This document shows, piece after piece, positions 32,453 to 38,878 of a stretch of DNA of 38,878 nucleotides. Position 1 is the stretch's first letter, and every line of letters starts with the position of its first letter. The stretch comes from Ruminococcus flavefaciens (GTDB lineage Bacteria > Bacillota > Clostridia > Oscillospirales > Ruminococcaceae): positions 1-38,878 of the forward strand of contig DFHF01000032.1 in assembly GCA_002371825.1 (NCBI GenBank), written 5' to 3'. Made by a program: the position numbers and the translations under genes. The notes under the pieces were generated by a model. That model did not search any database. It was not told the origin of the DNA and worked only from the letters and a program-made list of their open reading frames with translations.

Positions 32453-35400
32453 ATGAAGAAAATCACTAAAATCACGTCCCTTTTAGCTGCTGCTGCAATG
32501 ACATTTACAATGTCAGCAACTCTTAACGCTTCAGCTGATGAAAAAACAGCTGATGCACAAGCTCGGAAAACTGCATATGATGAGCTTTATGAACGCTCAA
32601 AGACATTCAGTGCCGACGATTCCGTATTTACAGAGAAATACAAAAGCGCAGCAGAACGTATCGAAAATGATCCAAGCGCTTTTGATCTCTCAACAACTCG
32701 TCCATACAACGGCGCTGAAATCAACTATGATGATTATCAGTGCATCAGAGACTATATCAACGAGCTCTATAGCAAGGACGGTTTCAAAAAACACTCCTTT
32801 ACAATGGAGGACGGTGCTGATTACAACAGGATCAGATGCGACGTTGACGGTGACGGCGAGCTCAGCTACTATGATTACTGCAGTGTACTCAGATATTCAC
32901 AGGAACAGCTTGGAATTACAGCTGATTATACTGATTTTACTAATACAACGGAAAATGGTAAGCTTTCAATCGATGTTGGCGAAGGCTGGATCTCTATAAA
33001 GAAAGGCGCACTCGTTTCTGATAAGACTGATATCACTCTTCCTTCAGAGCTCTGTGTTAAAATAAGAATTAAAAAAAGCCGTAATAACAGTCTTCCTGAA
33101 AACGAACTCTGGGGCGATGCATGGTGCATTTTGCCTGTAGCATATGTTGAAGAAGGCGCTTTTGATAATTGTAAGAATATGACCTCACTCACTATCAGAA
33201 ATTACATTCAGCCAAAATGGTTCAGAATGATCGAAGAATTCAACTGTGAGGAAGAACTGTACGGAGCAAAGGGCGGATTAGTTCCTATCACTACCGGCGG
33301 AACAGTTGCCGACAGCACATTCATAAATCTTAATGACGGCGCATTCAGAAATTGCCCTAATCTTACAACAGTTAATTTCCAGGAGAATATCAACTTCACT
33401 CAGTATGTATTCAGCGGAACAAAGTTCGGCAGCTCAACTGATAATATCTGGGTTGAAGGAAACGGTATCACCTATGTAAAGAGCAGCGATGATCAGGCCC
33501 TTGTTGCCTGCGGTGCTGATGCTTCAACATCTCTTGTTCTTCGTGACGGTATATACAATCTTGATATTGCTGAAGGAACAACAACTATTACAAATCAGGT
33601 AAGAAATGCTTTTAATCCCCAAAACAGCGATAAACAGGTTTCTGTAAATATCCCGAAAACAGTAAAGTATATCCACAATGATGCATTTTCAAGCTATGAA
33701 GGTTTGTTCGATTGTTCAAATATAAAGTGGGTAAACGGTAAGACCTATAATGAGCTTGGAGTTGCAAGCGCTGCACAGAGCGATCAGTATGATCAGAAAA
33801 AGCTTGATGAGATCCTTAAGGAAGAAAAGGAACTCCAGACTTTCCTGGCAAACAATAACGGTTCATTCAAGTTTACCGATTTCATGTATGCTCCTGTAAG
33901 AGATATCATTGAGGCAAAGGCAGCTGAGATAAACAGCACCTGCTCTACCGAGGAGGCTAAGGTAAATGCTGTTTGCAGATATATCTTCAACCAGGCAGAT
34001 TATACATCATTTGTCGGCGGTACAGAGGACTTTGCACTCTTCCCGAATGGTGACTATAATACACTTGATATATCAAGACAAAATATATACTCCGCAACAA
34101 ATACTTTCCTCACAGACCATACTGAGTGCGAAAGCTACTCAATGGCTGTTTCACTTCTTCTTGAAAAGCTTGGTATAAGGAATTATATGCTTGGCTGTGA
34201 AGGTCATGCTTTTAACTGCGTATTCTATGACAAAAAGTGGCATCTTATAGATATGTCTGCTTATGGTTCCTATAATTGCAATGAGGAACTGTATGACCGT
34301 ATTGCTGAAGAAACAGGTGATAAATTCGTTAAAGATACAATGAATGTGAAATACCGTAAGTGGCATAGTATGTCTGGTGTTCACTATGATAATTTCAATC
34401 TTTTTTACATGGAGCCTTGGTATCCTCAGGTAACTATAGCAGGCAAATCAAAGGTCAGACCTTTCAACCAGGATAATATGATCAATTATGATGTCGGCTT
34501 CAACATAGTAAACATCGCTCCCGGTCAGAGCAGTATGGAAGTTGCTTTACCAGGTGATGAGAACCTGCTTCCTCAGCCTATAAAGGATGATATTGCTGCT
34601 GGCAGGATCAAGGTTTATGAGGCAAATGGCATTGAACTTATAAACGGTTCATATTATTATTATGTTGATAATAAAATGGTTGCAAATGAAGGCTGGATCA
34701 ATATAGACGGCAAGCAGTGCTACATTAAGGGAAACGGAGCTTTAGCTCATAACGAAGATGTTGAGATCGAAGAAAACGGAGAGAAAAGAACCTTCAGATT
34801 TGGCGACGATTTCAATAAGGTAAACGGCTTGTATATAAGCGACGGCTATGTCCGCTACTGTGATCCTGATAACGGATCGCTAACAAACGGCAGTATATAT
34901 GTAAACGACAAATTCTGCCAATTTGATGAAGAGGGTAAGCTTAACAACATTACAGGCCTGTTCAATATCGGTGATAATCTCTGCTACATCAAGAATGACG
35001 GCACCCTCGCCCGCAATGAGAACATTGAGCTCTTTGCAAACGGAAAGAACAGAGTCTTCAGATTTGGTGATGATTGTTTCCAGGTAAATGGATTGTATAT
35101 AGATAACGGTTATGTTTACAGCTGTGATTCTTATTGCGGAGTGATCAAAGATGGCTGTAATTTTAAAAATGGCAAGTACTGCACATATGATACAGACGGT
35201 AAGCTCAACAACATTACCGGCTGGTTCAATGTTGGCGGCAAACTCTGCTACATCAAAAATAACAGAAAGCTCGCCTGCGATGAAGTACTCAATATTTATG
35301 AAAACGGAGAAACTGTAAGCTATAAATTTACAAGTAATTATGCAGGATTATCAGGCTGGGAGTCATCTAACATTGTTTATTATTTTTATAAAGATGGCCG

Positions 35401-35593
35401 TATGATGAAAAATACTTTCGTAAAGATCTATGATGAGTATTATCATTTCAATTCTGAAGGCGTTATGTCCGCTGGCACTAAAGTTGAATGGAACGGAATG
35501 GAACTCTCTGCTGATCATAATGGTGCAATTGACCTTTCAGGCCTGAATGAAAATGAGAAGGCTGATTTTGAAAATGGAGCAATTGTATATTGA
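32453..35593 (+). CDS. Secreted LRR, transglutaminase-like, wall-binding repeat protein
   Basis: The 1046-residue protein has a signal peptide (MKKITKITSLLAAAAMTFTM). An EF-hand or dockerin-like stretch follows near residue 130 (DVDGDGELSYYDYCSVLRYS). Next are BspA-type LRR_5 units (EEGAFDNCKNMTSLTI, DGAFRNCPNLTTVNF). Then comes a transglutaminase-like domain with a complete triad Cys559 (TECESYS), His585 (GHAFNC) and Asp600 (LIDMSA). The C-terminal 300 residues hold aromatic wall-binding-like repeats, including two of about 90 residues (VNGLYI.., KLNNITG.., LCYIKN..). It is probably a surface or extracellular protein that crosslinks or cleaves peptides; the target is unknown. GGAGG lies 9 bases before the ATG. 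Confidence 0.82.
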   Translation: MKKITKITSLLAAAAMTFTMSATLNASADEKTADAQARKTAYDELYERSKTFSADDSVFTEKYKSAAERIENDPSAFDLSTTRPYNGAEINYDDYQCIRDYINELYSKDGFKKHSFTMEDGADYNRIRCDVDGDGELSYYDYCSVLRYSQEQLGITADYTDFTNTTENGKLSIDVGEGWISIKKGALVSDKTDITLPSELCVKIRIKKSRNNSLPENELWGDAWCILPVAYVEEGAFDNCKNMTSLTIRNYIQPKWFRMIEEFNCEEELYGAKGGLVPITTGGTVADSTFINLNDGAFRNCPNLTTVNFQENINFTQYVFSGTKFGSSTDNIWVEGNGITYVKSSDDQALVACGADASTSLVLRDGIYNLDIAEGTTTITNQVRNAFNPQNSDKQVSVNIPKTVKYIHNDAFSSYEGLFDCSNIKWVNGKTYNELGVASAAQSDQYDQKKLDEILKEEKELQTFLANNNGSFKFTDFMYAPVRDIIEAKAAEINSTCSTEEAKVNAVCRYIFNQADYTSFVGGTEDFALFPNGDYNTLDISRQNIYSATNTFLTDHTECESYSMAVSLLLEKLGIRNYMLGCEGHAFNCVFYDKKWHLIDMSAYGSYNCNEELYDRIAEETGDKFVKDTMNVKYRKWHSMSGVHYDNFNLFYMEPWYPQVTIAGKSKVRPFNQDNMINYDVGFNIVNIAPGQSSMEVALPGDENLLPQPIKDDIAAGRIKVYEANGIELINGSYYYYVDNKMVANEGWINIDGKQCYIKGNGALAHNEDVEIEENGEKRTFRFGDDFNKVNGLYISDGYVRYCDPDNGSLTNGSIYVNDKFCQFDEEGKLNNITGLFNIGDNLCYIKNDGTLARNENIELFANGKNRVFRFGDDCFQVNGLYIDNGYVYSCDSYCGVIKDGCNFKNGKYCTYDTDGKLNNITGWFNVGGKLCYIKNNRKLACDEVLNIYENGETVSYKFTSNYAGLSGWESSNIVYYFYKDGRMMKNTFVKIYDEYYHFNSEGVMSAGTKVEWNGMELSADHNGAIDLSGLNENEKADFENGAIVY

Positions 35594-35628
35594 ACTGTTC
35601 GATCATCAGCTGATGTGAAAAATAATCA

Positions 35629-35662
35629 AAACCGCCCGTAATACGGGCGGCTTGATACGAAC
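35629..35662. terminator. GC-rich hairpin after the LRR protein gene
   Basis: CCGCCCGTA and TACGGGCGG (35632-35650) form a perfect stem. On the plus strand the T-run is poor (CTTGATA); on the minus strand TTTTGATTATTTTTC follows. It probably still ends the LRR transcript, but direction is uncertain. Confidence 0.55.
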
Positions 35663-35799
35663 ACTTCCCCTTATAAGAATAATCAGAAAGTATAAGTAAG
35701 ATATATCGGTTATTCTAATGAATTCTGAAGTGAAGAAGAAATACTCAACTTATTACCATAATTGAATATCAATTTTTATACTAAAAGAACTATAAAATA

Positions 35800-35924
35800 A
35801 AAATGCTCAGGTTAAGGTGAGCCCCCTCCGGCGGATCGCAGGTTATATTTACGAGACTGTAATTTCAGGCTCGGTAACCATATTTTCCGCTAAGGGGAGC
35901 AACCTAATTCCTGAGCATTTTTTT
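35800..35924 (+). ncRNA. Structured RNA element, copy B (unassigned family)
   Basis: A 125-nt element. Outer arms AAAATGCTCAGG/CCTGAGCATTTT (35800-35811 and 35910-35921) are extended by TTA(A)GGT/ACCTAA. Inner helices are CCCCT/AGGGG (35823-35827/35893-35897), GCGGA/TCCGC (35831-35835/35886-35890), GGTTA/TAACC (35841-35845/35875-35879), CGAG/CTCG and an apical CTG/CAG. TTTTTTT closes it, so it ends as an intrinsic terminator. It is homologous to the minus-strand element at 23152-23276. No open frame covers it, and no convincing own promoter is visible. The remaining spacer from 35594 to 36141 shows nothing else. Confidence 0.75.
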
Positions 35925-36141
35925 GGTAGTTAGAGGAATCAAATTGATTATAGTGTTTATAATAAATCCGGCTTATAATGATCCATCTTTGATCCCATAG
36001 CTGTAAGCATTTTTTAAGCATGAAATAATGCATTGTCATAGATAATTAAACCAGAAGAATCCCTATGCTTATTTCACACCTCTTTCTATCAAAATCCGCT
36101 CTCACCAATGCCTTTCCGTTTTGCAGGTAATATGGCTCCTG

Positions 36142-36870
36142 TCAGTCATCAAGATGTTCGTTTCCCTTTTCTGTACCTTCAGGTTTATCATAAGTGAATC
36201 GGCATACAATTGTTCGGCTGCCTTCTCCTCCTGCTGTAAACTCGTAGACCTTTTTCTTGCCTTCGATCTCAACAACAACTACAAACGGCGAATCCGCCCC
36301 TTCAGTTCTGTCGGTGTAATTAACTACGCTGACTGAATATGTTCCCGAAGGCGGTGATGCGAAATCAACGTGTTCAGCGAGACTTGTTCTTTTTTCTTCC
36401 GATCATAATGATCCGCCTCCTATTCAGAGTAGTTCATCCACTCATAAGGTCCGAATTCTTTTTCAAAATACTCAGGTCCGTCCTCAGATGTCTCAGGCTC
36501 ATAGTTATCGTATTCGCCTGCGTCGATAGCAGCATTTATTCTGTCATATTCCGCTGCCTGTTCTTCGCTGGTAGTGTCTTCTGCAACTAACAAATTCGTC
36601 TTTTTCTTCCTCTTTCCTTGCATTGCGTATCCTGTCAGGGATGAAAATGACACTTAGCACAAGCAGTGCAAGACATACAGTTCTGGCTATCGCTGTACGA
36701 ATAACAGCTCCCTTGCTTGCTTTTTCAGGTTTGGCGGCAGCTTGGGATACAGCAAACGGCGAAACCGGAGAGGTATTGAACGCAGTATTCACCTGACACC
36801 GGCACTTCGAGCAGCATTAAGCTCCCGGAAGCAGCTCGGCACCGCAATTTCTGCAAACTTTTCCGTTCAT
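36142..36870 (-). pseudogene. Frameshifted zinc-ribbon membrane protein gene
   Basis: A ribosome site (GGGAGGG) and ATG at 36870 start MNGKVCRNCGAELLPGA, then a stop. The same frame resumes CCSKCRCQVNTAFNT, restoring a four-Cys zinc ribbon, and continues through a TM segment (VCLALLVLSVIFI). Near 36590 the sense shifts to VAEDTTSEEQAAEYDRINAA, ending EWMNYSE. A third frame then reads HVDFASPPSGTYSVSVVNYT to a stop at 36142. The pieces in order (ribbon, TM, acidic linker, beta-rich domain) parallel the intact gene just upstream, so this is a decayed relative with a stop and at least two shifts. Sequencing error is an alternative for any one lesion. Confidence 0.65.
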
Positions 36871-36903
36871 ATGATCCCTCCCTCTTATCATGTGGATCGT
36901 GGT

Positions 36904-37932
36904 TTACTTTCTAACAAGTGCCAGATAATTCGATGTACCGTCCGGGAGGTAAAGTGTTCCCAGAGCATACTGCTTTCCGTCAACTCTCCAGAACGAATAA
37001 AGGTCAATAGTGACGGTACTTCCGTTCACGTCAGCTGCTGTATGTATAACACTTCCGTTCACAGCACCTGAGAACTGCGTTACTGTTCCTTCATCCATAT
37101 AATACGCTTCGGAATAAGGCGGCTCAACATAATACCAGTCAACTGACAAAGTAACTCTGTTGCCGTTGAAGAACAGCTCTATGTTGTCGATCTCCCGTGT
37201 AGCGCCTATGCCTTCGGTATCCTCATAGATCAGCATTGATTTCCAGCCGCCGCCTGTAGCAAAATAATTGTCGATAAGATCAGCACCCTGAGGAGGAGAC
37301 ATTATCAGTCCGTTCTGACCATAGCACCAATCAAACTCCGCAAATGTCGGTCGATCTTGCGTTGAATATGCCGCAGCCTCAGCTTTTGCAGCTGAATCAT
37401 CGGAAATGGAAGCCGGCGGTTCAGTTGTTGTTATCTCAGTAGTGGTCACAGCAGTAGTTTCAGTAGTGACCGAAGTAGTTTCCTCTGTAGTTGTAGTTGT
37501 CTGGGTACTTGTTCCGGTCTCAGTGGTAGTTGCCTCTGTAGCAAACGAGCTGTCCTCTTCTTCGGCATCGGTAGTTTCCGCAATACTGCTGTTTTTTCGT
37601 GATGCACGGTCAGGATCATCGCCATCGCTGTTACTTACTATCAGGAATATGATGCCTCCGATCGCTGCTGCAAGAAGAACTGAAAGCGTAATGATTATCG
37701 CTGCCGCACCGCCTTTCTTCTTTTTGACCGGATATGGCTGAGAAAATGGCTGGGGATGCTGTGCGTAGGAAGGGGCAGGCTGAGACTGATTTGCCTGCGG
37801 CGAATATATCTTATCCGCTGCCGGATCCGACGCAAGCATAGTTCCGGGATCATCCGGAACGATAGTCTCACCACAGTAGGCACAGAAAATATCATCATCG
37901 TTTATTTGTTTTCCGCATTTTGGACAGAACAT
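36904..37932 (-). CDS. Zinc-ribbon membrane protein with Thr-rich linker
   Basis: The 342-residue product has an N-terminal zinc ribbon MFCPKCGKQINDDDIFCAYC (Cys 3, 6, 17, 20), a Pro/Gln-rich stretch, and one TM segment (about 75-100; AAAIIITLSVLLAAAIGGII). A long Thr/Ser/Glu linker (about 115-175) and an outer domain of about 150 residues ending GTLYLPDGTSNYLALVRK follow. Such zinc_ribbon_2 single-pass proteins are common in Ruminococcus; the role is unknown. I chose ATG 37932 because GGGAGGTG lies upstream and the promoter at 37988-38016 would start transcription after any of the earlier codons. Confidence 0.85.
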   Translation of the reverse strand: MFCPKCGKQINDDDIFCAYCGETIVPDDPGTMLASDPAADKIYSPQANQSQPAPSYAQHPQPFSQPYPVKKKKGGAAAIIITLSVLLAAAIGGIIFLIVSNSDGDDPDRASRKNSSIAETTDAEEEDSSFATEATTTETGTSTQTTTTTEETTSVTTETTAVTTTEITTTEPPASISDDSAAKAEAAAYSTQDRPTFAEFDWCYGQNGLIMSPPQGADLIDNYFATGGGWKSMLIYEDTEGIGATREIDNIELFFNGNRVTLSVDWYYVEPPYSEAYYMDEGTVTQFSGAVNGSVIHTAADVNGSTVTIDLYSFWRVDGKQYALGTLYLPDGTSNYLALVRK

Positions 37933-37987
37933 ACGAACACCTCCCGCTTTGACGTTTTGTAGAATATTATTAACTATGTTCGAGGTG

Positions 37988-38016
37988 ATTATAGCATATA
38001 TGTAACGAGATGTCAA
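37988..38016 (-). promoter_or_regulatory. Promoter of the zinc-ribbon protein gene
   Basis: On the minus strand TTGACA (38016-38011), 17 bases, TATAAT (37993-37988). The spacer from here to 38450 is AT-rich with no gene I can support. Confidence 0.85.
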
Positions 38017-38449
38017 TAAATTAGCTGCATTTTGTAAATTCATTCACCCTATATTTACAATTTATTCATAAAGCAGTTCAGCTTGATCCGATCTGATATG
38101 GGACAGCTTTTTGTTTGGACTTTTAAGCATTTACAACTCATATCAAAAATGCTGTAATAACAAGAATTCCGCTTTAAATGAGAAGAATAATATGCAGCTA
38201 TGGAAATGTCGGCATTTTTATTTCATCTTTTAGTTTTGCTTTTAAAAGAAATCGATGACTATTATTTCTTCAATAGTTACATATTACTTAAAGCAGCACT
38301 TTATCTTTATTTCGCCATACTTTAGCCAAGAACGAGCAGCAGGCACTGGCATTATGAGCCAAAAATTACCGCATAGCCAAAGCTCTGAGGATACCAACAT
38401 TAATAATTAATAGATAATAAGTGCCCAAGTCTGACTTTTAGAAAAATAA

Positions 38450-38485
38450 CCCCCACAAACGGCTATTTTAAGTCATCTGTGGGAT
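38450..38485 (-). terminator. Possible terminator of the PIN-domain remnant
   Basis: CCCACA and TGTGGG pair across a 20-base loop, and on the minus strand GGTTATTTTTC follows. The stem is short, and the remnant's reading frame stops just upstream. Confidence 0.4.
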
Positions 38486-38486
38486 C

Positions 38487-38741
38487 TCAAATTATGTGTA
38501 TCTTAAAAAAAGATATTTTTAAGTCAAATTTTTTGTCCTTTTGAGTTTTATTGTTATAAAACCGACCGTCCAAGGATATAAACTTTCGAATCAGTGTTAG
38601 CATATACGGAATTATCATAATGAAATTACCCTCTATCTGGTTAACTTCACAGTAATTCCAAACTCTTGATGAGGCTTCACCAAATTCAGAGCGATTGCAA
38701 AGCACATCAAAAATGACATTGGCTTCAACCAAGGTTTTCAT
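38487..38741 (-). pseudogene. Truncated PIN-domain protein (VapC-like)
   Basis: The 84-residue frame starts MKTLVEANVIFDVLCNRSEF, close to the PIN opening LVDTNVILDVL, and continues WNYCEVNQIEGNF. Then the similarity fades (IMIIPYMLTLIRKF) and the frame ends about 50 residues short of a full PIN domain. The first catalytic acid is Glu instead of Asp. AGGACGG lies 7 bases before the ATG. The start overlaps the end of an upstream frame by 17 bases, as toxin genes overlap antitoxin genes. A damaged toxin gene is most likely. Confidence 0.55.
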
Positions 38742-38877
38742 GTGATTCCGTCCTGTCTGCATGAATAGCTTTATCATCATAGTAATTTTTAAGAACGCTT
38801 GTAAGCGAATCGGTACCAGACTCGGATGTCCTGCTATAGGTCTTCCCGGCAGAGTTATGGACTTGCCTCCGACATGG
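38725..38877 (-). CDS. C-terminal end of an unidentified protein (partial)
   Basis: The frame enters from the right edge and reads SAGKTYSRTSESGTDSLTSV, then LKNYYDDKAIHADRTESHEN, before stopping at 38725. It overlaps the start of the PIN remnant by 17 bases. It may be an antitoxin or another upstream operon gene. Too little is visible to name it. Confidence 0.45.
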   Translation of the reverse strand, partial: PCRRQVHNSAGKTYSRTSESGTDSLTSVLKNYYDDKAIHADRTESHENLG

Positions 38878-38878
38878 A

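Noticed and set aside
35800..35924. Match of the structured element to the magnesium M-box, because of GTTAAGGTGAG
   Set aside because: Only the first bases resemble the M-box; the rest of the conserved M-box core is missing and no transporter gene follows.

Overview
The window looks like a chromosomal segment of a Ruminococcus-type gut or rumen Firmicute (Oscillospiraceae). Reasons: a type I dockerin on a secreted metallopeptidase, a large secreted leucine-rich-repeat protein with an EF-hand/dockerin-like segment, a T-box leader, strong AGGAGG ribosome sites, and repeated sigma-A promoters of the form TTGACA-17-TATAAT. Moderate GC coding sequence alternates with very AT-rich spacers. There is no rRNA, tRNA, CRISPR array or complete insertion sequence. 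Several genes are decayed by deletion or frameshift.

Left third (1-16130): the tail of an ABC-F ATPase; a lipoprotein with a basic-secretory-protein-like HExxH peptidase domain; a dockerin-bearing HExxH peptidase behind a long leader; a protein made of seven 16-residue helical repeats; an OmpR-type response regulator and histidine kinase divergent from a fused ATPase-FtsX transporter, with three 11-bp-phased TTGAGAT boxes between them; a convergent paralogue of that transporter; a small hypothetical gene with a TTG start; and a separate ATPase plus FtsX permease pair.

Middle (16150-24563): a TetR-controlled operon with two perfect operator copies, whose aldo/keto reductase and flavodoxin genes have both lost large pieces; a T-box riboswitch ahead of an unusual HTH-cupin-acyl-CoA synthetase fusion; an ABC-2 exporter behind a palindromic operator; and a histidine kinase whose partner regulator has lost its receiver domain. 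A 125-nt structured RNA-like element lies just behind this kinase gene. A homologous copy lies at 35800-35924, and base changes in its paired arms are compensated.

Right third (24590-38878): a P1B ATPase with an N-terminal GRIRVR motif and a small GxxxG membrane protein, which together resemble a ferrosome (fez) iron-organelle locus, with an AraC regulator upstream; an HxlR regulator divergent from a DUF1848, zinc-macrodomain and class M sirtuin operon (reversible ADP-ribosylation); the LRR/transglutaminase-like/wall-binding secreted protein; the second structured RNA; a zinc-ribbon membrane protein next to a frameshifted relative; and a truncated PIN-domain gene.

The best candidates for new biology are the paired structured RNA family, the T-box-controlled HTH-cupin-ligase, the fez-like locus, and the sirtuin-macrodomain operon that lacks the usual lipoyl-carrier partners.
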